DNA of 64,000 bases, from positions 1,240,001 to 1,304,000 of the forward strand of contig CAVSPF010000003.1 of NCBI GenBank assembly GCA_963729995.1, in the 5' to 3' direction. Position 1 is the stretch's first letter; the number at the start of each line of letters is the position of its first letter. The translations under genes were made by a program, and so were the position numbers. Under the pieces are notes generated by a model that was given only the letters and a program-made list of their open reading frames with translations, was not told the origin of the DNA and did not search any database. The stretch is from VRUE01 sp963729995. GTDB taxonomy: Bacteria; Actinomycetota; Thermoleophilia; Solirubrobacterales; 70-9. Shown piece by piece: positions 7,376 to 16,534 of this stretch.

Positions 7376-9264
7376 GCGCGCGATCCTATACCAGCCCCGT
7401 TAAGCGAATCGCCACGCAGGGCGCGCAGGGCATTGGCGATGACGGCAACGTCGATTCCCTCCTGGAGCAGCGCTCCGCCGACGGGCGGGATGTAGCCAAA
7501 CGCCGCGAATCCCATCGCGATCCCGCTGAGGCCGATCCCGAAGACGACGCTCTGGCGGGCGATGCCGAGCGCCCGGCGACCGATCGAGACCGCGGTTGCG
7601 ACCCGGTCGATGCGATCCACGGTGATCACCGCGTCGGCGGTCTCCGAGGACACCGTCGCCCCCGGGCCGCTCATCGCGATGCCGACGTCGGCAAGGGCGA
7701 GGGCCGGCGCGTCGTTGACGCCGTCGCCGACCATCACCACAGGCGCCAGCTCGGGGTCCGACCGCATCTTGCGGACGATGTCCAGCTTGTCCTCGGGGGA
7801 CTGTTCGGCATAGAGGCGATCGACGCCGGTCTCCTCGGCGATCCGCTCGGCGACGGAGCGGCGGTCGCCAGTCACCATCGCCACCCGGCGAATGCCCACC
7901 TCGCGCAGCTTGCCGGCCAGCTCCCGGGCGTCGTCGCGCAGGCGGTCGGCCATCACGACAACTCCGGCGAGCCGACCGTCGACCCCGACCAGCACCTTGG
8001 CGAGGCCGGCGTCGTCGGCGTCGCCACGAATCCGGTCGGCGGCCTCCACGTCGTAGCCCCGCGAACGCAGCCAGGCGCTGCTGCCGACCGCCACCCGGCG
8101 GCCGTCGACAACTCCCTCCATCCCCTGCCCGGGCTGCTCGATCGCATCGGCTGGCTCCGCGAGCCGCAGCCCGCGACGCTCGGCGTCGTGGACGAGGGCC
8201 TCGGCAAGGACGTGGGCGGAGAGCTGGTCCACCGAGGCAGCCAGCCGCAGGACCTCCTCCTTGGAGTGACCATCCACCGGCACCACCTCCTGCACCGCAG
8301 GGGCACCGAGGGTCAGGGTGCCGGTCTTGTCGAGCAGGACGGTCCGCGCGTCGCCAAGCCGCTCGATCGCGGCGCCGCCCTTGACGATCACGCCCAACCG
8401 CGCCGCTCGCGAGACCCCCGAGATGATCGCGATCGGCGCGGCGAGGATCAGCGGGCAGGGCGTCGCCACGACCAGGACGGCAACTGCGCGGACCGCATCG
8501 CCGCTGGCCACCCAGGCCGCCGCCGCGATCGCCAGCGTCACCGGCAGGAAGATCGCCGCGTAGCGATCGGCGAGCCGGACGAATGGGGCGCGCTGGGTCT
8601 CGGCAGCGCGGACCAGCCGCACGATGTTGGCGTAGGCGCTCTCCGACGCGAGGTGGGTCGCCTGCAGCTCGAAGGCGGCGCCGGCGTTCGCGGCGCCGCT
8701 CTGGACGATCGCGCCGCGGACGTGGGTCACCGGCAGCGGCTCCCCCGTCAGCGCCGACTCGTCCAGCACCGCTTCCGCGCTCTGCATCGCCCCGTCGACC
8801 GGCACCAGCTCGCCGCTGCGCACGAGCACGACGTCGCCCACCGCCAGCCGCTCGACCGGGATCTCCTCCCAGCCGCTGCCGCTGCGGCGATGGGCGATGG
8901 TCGGCATCCGCTCCAGCAGCGCCGTCAGCTCCTGTCGGGCACGCCGGGACGCCATCGCCTCCAGGGCGTTGCCGCCCGAAAGCATCAGCGCGATCACGGC
9001 GCCGGCCAGGTACTGGCCGATCGCCAGCGCGCCGGCCATCGCGATCAGGGCGATCGCGTCGACCCCGACCCGGCCGCGGGCCAGGGCGCGGGCGATCGAC
9101 ACGGTCAGCGGAACCAGCATCACGGCGACGGTCGCCGCCCAGACGGCGTCCCCCTCCGTGGGCGCCCCGAGCAGGTGCAGCGCGCCGCCGGCGCCGATCA
9201 GGACCAGCGTCAGGAGGGCCAGCAGGCGGGGGCGCACGTCGGCCGCGAGGAGGTTTCTCACCAC
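7372..9264 (-). CDS. Heavy-metal-translocating P-type ATPase (P1B-like)
   Basis: A 630-residue ion-pumping ATPase from GTG 9264. It has the actuator motif TGEP, a membrane metal motif TPCPL in place of the usual CPC, the phosphorylation site DKTGTLTLG, and the hinge GDGVNDAPAL. There is no N-terminal HMA metal-binding domain. The P1B-hallmark 'HP' site is changed: SAHVLAEAL instead of SxHPLAxAI. This points to a divergent P1B-like subgroup; the transported metal cannot be assigned. GTG 9264 (or 9261) is favoured over ATG 9318, because the extra N-terminal residues are Arg-rich and overlap the divergent purU gene. It is followed by a coupled small His-loop membrane protein. Confidence 0.88.
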   Translation of the reverse strand: MVRNLLAADVRPRLLALLTLVLIGAGGALHLLGAPTEGDAVWAATVAVMLVPLTVSIARALARGRVGVDAIALIAMAGALAIGQYLAGAVIALMLSGGNALEAMASRRARQELTALLERMPTIAHRRSGSGWEEIPVERLAVGDVVLVRSGELVPVDGAMQSAEAVLDESALTGEPLPVTHVRGAIVQSGAANAGAAFELQATHLASESAYANIVRLVRAAETQRAPFVRLADRYAAIFLPVTLAIAAAAWVASGDAVRAVAVLVVATPCPLILAAPIAIISGVSRAARLGVIVKGGAAIERLGDARTVLLDKTGTLTLGAPAVQEVVPVDGHSKEEVLRLAASVDQLSAHVLAEALVHDAERRGLRLAEPADAIEQPGQGMEGVVDGRRVAVGSSAWLRSRGYDVEAADRIRGDADDAGLAKVLVGVDGRLAGVVVMADRLRDDARELAGKLREVGIRRVAMVTGDRRSVAERIAEETGVDRLYAEQSPEDKLDIVRKMRSDPELAPVVMVGDGVNDAPALALADVGIAMSGPGATVSSETADAVITVDRIDRVATAVSIGRRALGIARQSVVFGIGLSGIAMGFAAFGYIPPVGGALLQEGIDVAVIANALRALRGDSLNGAGIGSRA

Positions 9265-9270
9265 CCGATC

Positions 9271-10179
9271 ATTACCACCGCGACGCGGCTGCGCGCCACG
9301 GCGCCGCTCACCCGGCATGATTCGCGCATCTCCAAGCACCCGACATCGCGCCTGCTGCTCGCCTGCCCCGACAGGCCGGGGCTGATCGCGGCGGTCAGCG
9401 GCTTCCTCGCCGACGCCGGGCTCAACATCATCGACGCCGACCAGCACTCGAGCGCCGAGGGCAGGCTCTTCATGCGGATGGTCTTCGACTCGGCGCCCGA
9501 GGCCAAGCGGGAGGCGCTCTACCGCCGCTTCGACGAGGAGGTGGCCAGGCCGCTGCAGATGGAGCACCGCTTCGCCGAGTCGAGCGAGCGCAAGCGCGTG
9601 GCGATCATGGTCTCGCGCGAGGACCACTGCCTCTCCGACCTGCTCTGGCGCTGGCGCAGCGGCGAGCTGGGCGCCGATCTCTTCGCCGTGGTCTCGAACC
9701 ACCCCGACCATGCCGGCCAGGTCACCTCGCTTGGCCTCCCTTACCACCACATTCCGGTCACAGGGGGCAGCAAGGAGGAGGCCGAGCGGCAGGCGCTCGA
9801 CCTGCTGGGCGGAAAGATCGACCTGCTCGTCCTCGCCCGCTACATGCAGGTCCTCTCAGCCGAGCTCCTGCGACGGCTCGACGTGCCCGCGATCAACATC
9901 CATCACAGCTTCCTGCCGGCCTTCATCGGCGCCGACCCCTACGCCCGCGCCCACGAGCGAGGCGTGAAGCTGATCGGCGCCACCGCCCATTACGTCACCG
10001 AGGAGCTGGACGCGGGACCGATCATCGACCAGGACGTGACCCGCGTCAGCCACCGCGACGAGGTCGCCGACCTGATGCGGATCGGGCGCGACATCGAGCG
10101 CCTCGTCCTCGCCCGCGCCGTCAAGGCCCACCTCGAGGACCGGGTTCTGCTCGACGGTGCGCGGACGATCGTCTTCTGA
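9271..10179 (+). CDS. purU: Formyltetrahydrofolate deformylase PurU
   Basis: Hydrolyses 10-formyl-tetrahydrofolate to formate and tetrahydrofolate, supplying formate for PurT-type purine synthesis and balancing one-carbon pools. An N-terminal ACT domain (LLLACPDRPGLIAAVSGFLA) is followed by a formyltransferase-like catalytic domain with HHSFLPAFIGADPY and the AHYVTEELDAGPII segment; both are classic for PurU. The C-terminus is complete at 10179. The start is uncertain: in this frame no ATG, GTG or TTG lies between the antisense ATPase gene and the ACT domain. A strong gaggaggt at 9247-9254 precedes ATC 9268 and ATT 9271, and CTG 9289 is a third option; 9271 is provisional. The length would be about 302 residues, normal for the family. 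Confidence 0.9.
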   Translation: MTTATRLRATAPLTRHDSRISKHPTSRLLLACPDRPGLIAAVSGFLADAGLNIIDADQHSSAEGRLFMRMVFDSAPEAKREALYRRFDEEVARPLQMEHRFAESSERKRVAIMVSREDHCLSDLLWRWRSGELGADLFAVVSNHPDHAGQVTSLGLPYHHIPVTGGSKEEAERQALDLLGGKIDLLVLARYMQVLSAELLRRLDVPAINIHHSFLPAFIGADPYARAHERGVKLIGATAHYVTEELDAGPIIDQDVTRVSHRDEVADLMRIGRDIERLVLARAVKAHLEDRVLLDGARTIVF

Positions 10180-10196
10180 CGCCGCGGCAGGACTTC

Positions 10197-10757
10197 CTAG
10201 CCATGGTCCACGGCGACCGAGACGCGGCTCGCGTCACTGGGCGCCGGTCGCAGGACCACGACCTCGGCGGGCGCGCGCTCCAGCAGCCAGACCAGGTCGT
10301 CGCCTGAGAGCCCTTTGCTGCCCGTGGCGCTCGCCGGGACCACGACCCGGTCGAACTCCTCACGCTCCAGAAGTCGAGCCAGAGCGTGGCGATAGGAGCG
10401 ACCACGCTCGATGCGGGCGTCGACCCGTATCCCCTGCGCTGCGGCGCGCTGCTCGATCGCCTCGAGCATCGGCATCGCCTTCGCCGCCTCCTTCGGCAAC
10501 GGGCAGTCGAGCGGGAGCTGCTTGGGGACGGTCGCGAGGTAGGCCGGCATCAGCGTCGCCCCCTCGGCACGTGCGAGGCGCAGGGCGGAATCGAGCGCGC
10601 GGCGGGAGATCTCCGTGCCGGTGAACGGAAGCAGGATGCGGTGGACGGCCTCTGGCCGCTCGGAGCGGCGGGCCCGGCGGCCGCGCGAGCGCGCCAGCAG
10701 GTAGCCGCCGGAGAGTCCGAGGACAAGCGCCACGCCCACCGCGAAGAGTCCGATCAC
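10197..10757 (-). CDS. Membrane-anchored universal stress protein (UspA family)
   Basis: A 186-residue protein: an N-terminal membrane helix (about 2-23), a basic linker (RSRGRRARRSER), then a Usp domain (about 40-175) beginning HRILLPFTGTEISRRALDSA and with the closing strand AEVVVLRPAP. Usp proteins bind nucleotides and modulate stress responses. Its ATG overlaps the stop of the KdpD sensor-domain gene (ATGA), so it is the last gene of the Kdp operon, and a role in potassium or c-di-AMP sensing is plausible by context only. The ATP-binding G-x2-G-x9-G-S/T motif is only partly present (ATGSKGLSG). Confidence 0.8.
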   Translation of the reverse strand: MIGLFAVGVALVLGLSGGYLLARSRGRRARRSERPEAVHRILLPFTGTEISRRALDSALRLARAEGATLMPAYLATVPKQLPLDCPLPKEAAKAMPMLEAIEQRAAAQGIRVDARIERGRSYRHALARLLEREEFDRVVVPASATGSKGLSGDDLVWLLERAPAEVVVLRPAPSDASRVSVAVDHG

Positions 10758-11923
10758 TCCTCCTTCTCCTCGCGCACGCGGTAGGCGACGATCCGCACGT
10801 CGACGCCGGGCGGGGTCGCCTCCATGAGGCGCTGGGGCAGCGGCGCCCGCAGCCGGGCGAGGCCGCGGCGCGGCCTCGCCTCGCCGACCATGATGTAAGT
10901 GGTGCCGCGCTCGCGCACCACGCGCGCCACCGCCGTGACCAGGTCGTCGTGCTCCTCGATCAGCAGCGTCGCACCGAGCACCGAGGCGAGTTGGCGCAGC
11001 GCCGTCACCTGGCGCTCGATCTCACCCTGGATCGGCTGACCGGGCTTCTTCACCCAGAGCAGGTCGAGGTCGGTGCCGAGCCGCTGCGCCGAGCGCCAGG
11101 CGCGCCGCACCAGGCGCTGCGAGCTGGGCGCGGGGCGAACCAGCGCCAGCAACCGCTCGCCGACGGCCTTGGGCACTTCGGCGGCGACGCGCTCCTCACG
11201 TGTGCCGACCGGCTCGGTCTCGCTGTAGACGAGTCGCTTGGACTCGACGTCTTCGGCCACCTGGCGCAGGCTCACCTCGCGCAGCGCGGCGAGGTTCTCG
11301 ATCCGGAAGAAGTTGTTGAGGGCGGCGTCGATGTTCTCGCCCGGATAGACCTTGCCGGCGCGCAACCGCGCCACCAGCGCCTCCGGGGTGAGATCGATCA
11401 GCACGACCTCGTCGGCGGTTCCGAGCACCGAGTCGGGCACGGTCTCGCGCACCCTCACCCCGGTCAGCTCCGCGACCTGGTCGTTGAGCGACTCCAGGTG
11501 CTGGACGTTGACCGTCGAGAAGACGTCGATTCCCGCCGCCAGCACGTCGGCGATGTCCTCGTAGCGCTTCTCGTGCTCGAGCCCCGGCGCGTTGCTGTGG
11601 GCGAGCTCGTCGATCAGCGCCAGGTCGGGCGCGCGAACGAGCAGGCCCGGCAGGTCCATCTCCTCGACGGCGGCGTCGCGGTAGGGGACGCGGCGCCGCG
11701 GCACGACCTCGAGGCCGCGCGCCTGGTCACTCGTCTCCTGGCGCTTGTGGGGCTCCAGGTAGCCGATCACCACGTCGCGGCCGGCGGCGGCCTCGGCCTG
11801 GCCCTCCTGAAGCATCCGGTAGGTCTTCCCCACCCCGGCCGCCATGCCGAGGAAGATCTTGTAGCGGCCGCGCCGCTCGTCGCCCCCGTCGACGCTCTCT
11901 GAGCTTGGCGCCAGCTCGGCCAT
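10754..11923 (-). CDS. kdpD: KdpD sensor half: KdpD and Usp domains without histidine kinase
   Basis: 389 residues matching only the cytoplasmic N-terminal part of KdpD: the KdpD domain (about 20-235; Walker A GMAAGVGKT at 26-34, IDELAHSNAPG) and a Usp-like domain (about 250-375). The membrane (DUF4118) and kinase domains are missing here and are encoded separately at 17410-18588. In other bacteria this part senses K+ or ATP, and its Usp domain can bind c-di-AMP. It lies 31 bases after kdpB and overlaps the Usp gene that follows. The split lies exactly at the domain boundary and both parts are clean ORFs, so it looks like a genuine two-protein sensor, not a frameshift. Confidence 0.9.
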   Translation of the reverse strand: MAELAPSSESVDGGDERRGRYKIFLGMAAGVGKTYRMLQEGQAEAAAGRDVVIGYLEPHKRQETSDQARGLEVVPRRRVPYRDAAVEEMDLPGLLVRAPDLALIDELAHSNAPGLEHEKRYEDIADVLAAGIDVFSTVNVQHLESLNDQVAELTGVRVRETVPDSVLGTADEVVLIDLTPEALVARLRAGKVYPGENIDAALNNFFRIENLAALREVSLRQVAEDVESKRLVYSETEPVGTREERVAAEVPKAVGERLLALVRPAPSSQRLVRRAWRSAQRLGTDLDLLWVKKPGQPIQGEIERQVTALRQLASVLGATLLIEEHDDLVTAVARVVRERGTTYIMVGEARPRRGLARLRAPLPQRLMEATPPGVDVRIVAYRVREEKEE

Positions 11924-11954
11924 GTCTTTTCCCCTCAGTGCTCCCGCTTCGGTT

Positions 11955-14021
11955 TCAGGCCCCGAGGAGGTTATGGACGACGAGGTCGATCAGCTTGATC
12001 CCGACGAAGGGGGCGACGATTCCGCCGAGCCCATAGATCAGCATGTTGCGGCGCAGGAGTCCCGTCGCGCCGATCGGCCGGTAGCGGACGCCGCGCAGCG
12101 AGAGCGGGATCAGCAGCGGGATGATCAGCGCGTTGAAGATCACCGCGGAGAGGATCGCCGATTCCGGCGTGCCCAGCGACATCACGTTGAGGGCGTCGAG
12201 CGGCCCCTTGCCCCCGGCCGAGAGCGCGTAGGTCGCCGCGAACATCGCCGGCAGGATCGCGAAGTACTTGGCGACGTCGTTGGCGATCGAGAAGGTGGTG
12301 AGGGCGCCGCGGGTGATCAGCAGCTGCTTGCCGACCTCGACGATCTCGATCAGCTTCGTCGGGTTGGAGTCCAGGTCGACCATGTTGCCCGCCTCGCGCG
12401 CCGCCTGGGTGCCGGTGTTCATCGCGACGCCGACGTCCGCCTGGGCCAGGGCGGGAGCGTCGTTGGTGCCGTCGCCGGTCATCGCGATCAGGCGACCGTC
12501 GGACTGCTGTTCGCGAATCAGCTCCAGCTTGCGCTCCGGAGTAGCTTCGGCCAGGAAGTCGTCGACCCCGGCCTCCTCGGCGATTTTCGCCGCGGTGAGG
12601 CGGTTGTCGCCGGTGACCATGATCGTGCGGATGCCCATCGCCCGCAGCTGGTCAAAGCGGGCTCGCATCCCCTCCTTGACGACGTCCTTGAGGTAGATGA
12701 CGCCGAGCACCCTCTCGTTCTGCGCGACGGCCAGCGGCGTGCCGCCCTCGCGACCGATCCGATCGAGCTGCACCTGGAGCTCCGCCGGCGCCCTGCCGCC
12801 TTCCTCGCCGACCCAGCCCTCGATTGCATCGCCGGCGCCCTTGCGCAGACGCGTCCCGTTGAAATCGACGCCGCTCATCCGCGTCTGCGCGGTGAAGGGG
12901 ACAAAGCTCGGCTCGTGGCCGGCGAAGTCGTGCTCGCGGATGCCGAAGCCCTTGGCGAGGACGACGATCGAGCGCCCCTCCGGGGTCTCGTCGGCCAGCG
13001 AGGACATCTGGGCCGCCTCGGCAAGCTCGGCCTCGGTGACCCCAGGCATCGGGATGAACTCGGTCGCCTCGCGGTTGCCCAGCGTGATCGTCCCGGTCTT
13101 GTCGAGCAGCAGCACGTCGCAGTCGCCGGAGGCCTCGACGGCCCGGCCTGAAAGGGCGAGCACGTTGCGCCGGACGAGGCGGTCCATGCCGGCGATCCCG
13201 ATCGCCGAGAGCAGCGCCCCGATCGTAGTCGGGATCAGCGCGACGAGGAGGGCGATCAGCGTCGTCTCGGAGAGCTGGGTGCCGGCGAAAAGCGCGAAGG
13301 GACGCAGCGAGACGACGACGATTACGAAGATCAGGGTGAGGGCGGCGAGCAGGATCCCCAGCGCGATCTCGTTTGGCGTCTTGCGGCGCTCTGCCCCCTC
13401 GACCAGGGCGATCATCCGGTCGAGGAAGGATTTGCCCGGCTCCTGGGTGATCTCGACCAGGATCCGGTCGGAGAGAACCCGGGTGCCGCCGGTGACCGCG
13501 CTGCGGTCGCCGCCCGCCTCGCGGATCACGGGCGCCGACTCGCCGGTGATCGCCGACTCATCAACCGAGGCGATCCCCTCGATCACGGTGCCGTCGCCGG
13601 GGATCGTCTCTCCCGCCACCACCACGACGACGTCGCCGCGCACAAGCTCGGAGGCGGGCTTCTCGGCGCCGTCGCGCAGGCGCGCGGTGGTGTCGGTGCG
13701 CATCGCCCGCAGGCTGGCTGCCTGGGCCCGGCCGCGGCCCTCGGCCAGCGCCTCCGCCATATTGGCGAAAACGACGGTGAGCCAGAGCCAGGCGGTGATG
13801 CTGAAGGTGAACCAGGCGGGCTCGTGGCCGCCGCCCAGCGGGCTGCCGCCGAAGACCTGGATCAGCCAGGCAACCGTGGTGATCAGGGCGCCGATCTCGA
13901 CCACGAACATAACCGGGTTGCGAGCCTGGACACGCGGGTCGAGCTTGCGCAGAGACTCGAGCAGCGCCGGGCGGAGGATCTCGGGATCGAGGAGCGAGCG
14001 GGACTGGTTTTCGGTGCTCAT
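11955..14021 (-). CDS. kdpB: Potassium-transporting ATPase subunit KdpB
   Basis: The 688-residue P-type ATPase subunit of the high-affinity K+ pump KdpFABC. Motifs: actuator SAITGES, phosphorylation site LLDKTGTITLGN, the KGAGDAIEGWV nucleotide-binding region, and MTGDGTNDAPALAQADVGVAMN. Length and motif order are normal. The ATG overlaps the kdpC stop (ATGA). It follows kdpC, whereas the usual order is kdpA-kdpB-kdpC; the order here is F-A-C-B. Confidence 0.97.
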   Translation of the reverse strand: MSTENQSRSLLDPEILRPALLESLRKLDPRVQARNPVMFVVEIGALITTVAWLIQVFGGSPLGGGHEPAWFTFSITAWLWLTVVFANMAEALAEGRGRAQAASLRAMRTDTTARLRDGAEKPASELVRGDVVVVVAGETIPGDGTVIEGIASVDESAITGESAPVIREAGGDRSAVTGGTRVLSDRILVEITQEPGKSFLDRMIALVEGAERRKTPNEIALGILLAALTLIFVIVVVSLRPFALFAGTQLSETTLIALLVALIPTTIGALLSAIGIAGMDRLVRRNVLALSGRAVEASGDCDVLLLDKTGTITLGNREATEFIPMPGVTEAELAEAAQMSSLADETPEGRSIVVLAKGFGIREHDFAGHEPSFVPFTAQTRMSGVDFNGTRLRKGAGDAIEGWVGEEGGRAPAELQVQLDRIGREGGTPLAVAQNERVLGVIYLKDVVKEGMRARFDQLRAMGIRTIMVTGDNRLTAAKIAEEAGVDDFLAEATPERKLELIREQQSDGRLIAMTGDGTNDAPALAQADVGVAMNTGTQAAREAGNMVDLDSNPTKLIEIVEVGKQLLITRGALTTFSIANDVAKYFAILPAMFAATYALSAGGKGPLDALNVMSLGTPESAILSAVIFNALIIPLLIPLSLRGVRYRPIGATGLLRRNMLIYGLGGIVAPFVGIKLIDLVVHNLLGA

Positions 14022-14671
14022 CTGAGGGGTGCTTCCTTGTCTAGTGCGATGTTGAGCTGCAGGACATTGACGCCGGGCTCTCCGAACAGGCCGAGGAAGC
14101 GGCCATCGGTGTGGGCGGAGATCAGGCTGTCGACCTTGGTGAGCGGCAGGTGGCGGAGGACCGCGATGCGGTGGGCCTGAATCCAGGCGTTGGCCTGCGA
14201 GATTTCGGGGTCGACGCCAGAGCCCGACTGGGTGACCGCGTCGACCGGGATCTGGGCCTTGGTCAGCAAGTGGTCATAAGGCTTCTCGAGCTTGATGTAG
14301 GCAGCGATGTTTTCGCGCACCACTTCGCGCTCTTCGACGCTGTTCGGGCCGAGGTTCGAGAAGTAGGTGGTGTTCGCTGCATAGCCGGACTGCGAGGGCC
14401 GGGGCTGGAAGTAGGCCTTGTCGGGCGCCAGCACTTCTTCGCCTTCTTCGTCGAGCACCGGCTTGCCGTTCTTGCCGATCACCGGCTTGGAGAACGACTG
14501 GCCGATCAGGCTCGATCCGGCGACCCGGCCGTTCACGGTGATCTTCGATCCGTTTGCCTTGCCGGGGAACAGCACCTGGGAGATACCGGTCATAGCCAGC
14601 GGGTAGGCGAGCCCGAAGACGACCGTGAAGGCGATCATGGCGAGCAGTGCGGTGAGGGCGGTGCGGCGCAT
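14018..14671 (-). CDS. kdpC: Potassium-transporting ATPase subunit KdpC
   Basis: 217 residues with one N-terminal membrane helix (about 5-27) and a periplasmic domain. Family features include GSSLIGQSFSKP, the PSQSGYAANTTYFSNLGPNS segment, and the near-terminal DAVTQSGSGVDPEIS and ALVxHL-like repeats (QAHRIAVLRHLPLTKVDSLI). KdpC stabilises the KdpFABC complex. Its start is 1 base after the kdpA stop and its stop overlaps the kdpB start. It lies between kdpA and kdpB, an uncommon order. Confidence 0.95.
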   Translation of the reverse strand: MRRTALTALLAMIAFTVVFGLAYPLAMTGISQVLFPGKANGSKITVNGRVAGSSLIGQSFSKPVIGKNGKPVLDEEGEEVLAPDKAYFQPRPSQSGYAANTTYFSNLGPNSVEEREVVRENIAAYIKLEKPYDHLLTKAQIPVDAVTQSGSGVDPEISQANAWIQAHRIAVLRHLPLTKVDSLISAHTDGRFLGLFGEPGVNVLQLNIALDKEAPLR

Positions 14672-14672
14672 C

Positions 14673-16430
14673 TCAGAACAGCCTCGTGGTCAGGCTCTGC
14701 ACGATCGGGCCGAGCAAGAGCGCAGGGAAGAAGGTGAGGGCGCCGACCAGGATCACCACGCCGATCAGCAGAATCACGAAGGTTGGCGTGTCGGTGCGCA
14801 TGGTGCCGGGGCCGGCGGGCGCGACCTTCTTGCCGGCCAGCGACCCGGCGACCGCGAGGACCACAAGGATCGGGATGAAGCGGGCGGTGAGCATCACGGC
14901 TCCCCCCAGCAGGTCGGCGAAGGTGATCCCGTAGGAGCCGACGTTGCCGGGTGCGTTGGGCTGGACGAAGCCGGTGTAGCCGGCGAAGGCGGAGCCGTTG
15001 TTGTTGGCCTGGGAGAGGTAGGCGTAGAGAGTCTCGGAGAACCCCTGCGGGTTGATCCCCGCAAAGATCGAGCGGGTGCCGAGCCGCGTCGCCGAGGCGA
15101 GCCCGGCGGCGAAGAGCACGGTCAGCGGCGTGTAGAGGACGCCGAGCGAGACCAGCTTGATCTCGCGCGCCTGGATCTTCTTGCCCAGGTACTCGGGGGT
15201 GCGGCCGACCATCAGGCCGCCGATGAAGACCGCCAGCAAGACGAAGAGCAGCATCGAGTAAAGACCGGTGCCAACACCGCCGAAGGCGACCTCGCTGGTG
15301 GCGAGCCCGAACATCGGAACTGCACCGCCGAGGGCCGTGAAGGACTCGTGGGAGGCGTTGACCGAACCGTTTGAGGTGACCGTGGTCGTCGTCGCCCAAA
15401 GCGCCGACTCGGTGATCCCGTTGCGCTGCTCCTTGCCTTCCATGTTGCCGCCGGTGGAGCCGTGCAGCGCAGTGGTCGGGGTGCCAGCGGCGTGCTCGGC
15501 GGGGGTGCCGTGCTGCTCGGCGGGGATGATTACCGCGATCAGGGCGATGTAGATAGCGAGCATCGCGGCGAAGATCGCCCAGCCCTGGCGCTGGCGGCCG
15601 ACCATGCGCCCGTAGGTGTAGGTGAGCGCCGCCGGGATCAAGATGATCGCTAGTAGCTCGAAGAAGTTGGTCAGCGCGTTCGCGTTCTCGAACGGCATCG
15701 CCGAGTTGACGTTGAAGAAGCCGCCGCCGTTGGTGCCGAGCTGCTTGATCGCGACCTGCGAGGCCGCCGGACCGAGCGCCAAGACCTGGGTGGGGCCCTC
15801 CAGCGTGTGCGCGACGGCCGAGTGCGCAAGTGTCTGAACGACTCCCTGGGAGACGAGGACCAGGGTGAAGACGATAGAGAGCGGCAAGAGGACGTAGTAG
15901 AGGCCGCGAGTCAGGTCCGCCCAGAAGTTGCCGAGCCCGTGTCCGCCCCGCGCGATGATGCCGCGGGTCAGCGCGACCAGCACGCAGATGCCAACGGCAG
16001 GCGTGACAAAGTTCTGCACCGTGAGGCCCACCATCTGGGCGAAGTAGGTGAGCGTCGTTTCGCCGCCGTAGAACTGCCAGTTGGTGTTGGTGACGAAGGA
16101 GGAGGCGGTGTTGAAGCTGACGTCCCAGGGGCCGGAGTGGAAGTGCTCGGGGTTGAAGGGCTGGATGCCCTGGGTGCGCAGGATCAGGTAGAGAACGACC
16201 CAGGAGAAGAGCGAGAAGAGGATCACCGAGCGCGCGTAGGCCTTCCAGTCCTGCTCGTCTGTGGGGTTGACGCGCAGGACCCGGTAGGTGATGCGCTCGA
16301 GCGGCGCGACGACAGGGCTCAGGAAGACTCGCTGGCCGGTGAAGACCCGCGCCATGTAGGCGCCCAGGGGGCGGGTCAGGGCGATGACCACGGCGACGAA
16401 GACCGCAATCTGAAGCCAGCCCTGGGCCAC
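14673..16430 (-). CDS. kdpA: Potassium-transporting ATPase channel subunit KdpA
   Basis: The 585-residue K+-selective channel-like subunit of KdpFABC, with about ten helices. Selectivity-filter-like loops are visible: SSFVTNTNWQFY, GTNGGGFFN, and ANNNGSAFAGYTG. It starts with GTG at 16430, sharing one base with the kdpF stop (TAGTG), so translation is coupled. Length agrees with the family (about 560-590). Confidence 0.97.
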   Translation of the reverse strand: MAQGWLQIAVFVAVVIALTRPLGAYMARVFTGQRVFLSPVVAPLERITYRVLRVNPTDEQDWKAYARSVILFSLFSWVVLYLILRTQGIQPFNPEHFHSGPWDVSFNTASSFVTNTNWQFYGGETTLTYFAQMVGLTVQNFVTPAVGICVLVALTRGIIARGGHGLGNFWADLTRGLYYVLLPLSIVFTLVLVSQGVVQTLAHSAVAHTLEGPTQVLALGPAASQVAIKQLGTNGGGFFNVNSAMPFENANALTNFFELLAIILIPAALTYTYGRMVGRQRQGWAIFAAMLAIYIALIAVIIPAEQHGTPAEHAAGTPTTALHGSTGGNMEGKEQRNGITESALWATTTTVTSNGSVNASHESFTALGGAVPMFGLATSEVAFGGVGTGLYSMLLFVLLAVFIGGLMVGRTPEYLGKKIQAREIKLVSLGVLYTPLTVLFAAGLASATRLGTRSIFAGINPQGFSETLYAYLSQANNNGSAFAGYTGFVQPNAPGNVGSYGITFADLLGGAVMLTARFIPILVVLAVAGSLAGKKVAPAGPGTMRTDTPTFVILLIGVVILVGALTFFPALLLGPIVQSLTTRLF

Positions 16431-16534
16431 TAGAGCTTCTCTCCCCGCAGCAGTGCGTAGAGCAGGTAGAGGCAGACGGCCGCCGAGGCGACCAAGCCGA
16501 AGATGTCGGCACCGGTGATCGTCGCCAGTGTCAT
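16430..16534 (-). CDS. kdpF: KdpF, small stabilising subunit
   Basis: A 34-residue single-helix membrane peptide (MTLATITGADIFGLVASAAV, then a hydrophobic stretch ending LLRGEKL). The position immediately before kdpA and the LLYALL/RGEKL-type ending match KdpF, the lipid-like stabiliser of KdpFABC. ATG 16534 overlaps the stop of an upstream 38-residue peptide; its TAG stop shares a base with the kdpA GTG. Confidence 0.88.
   Translation of the reverse strand: MTLATITGADIFGLVASAAVCLYLLYALLRGEKL

Noticed and set aside
6781..9270. Plus-strand open frame continuous with purU, antisense to uppP and the P-type ATPase
   Set aside because: Only the part after about 9270 matches PurU; the rest is low-complexity antisense translation.
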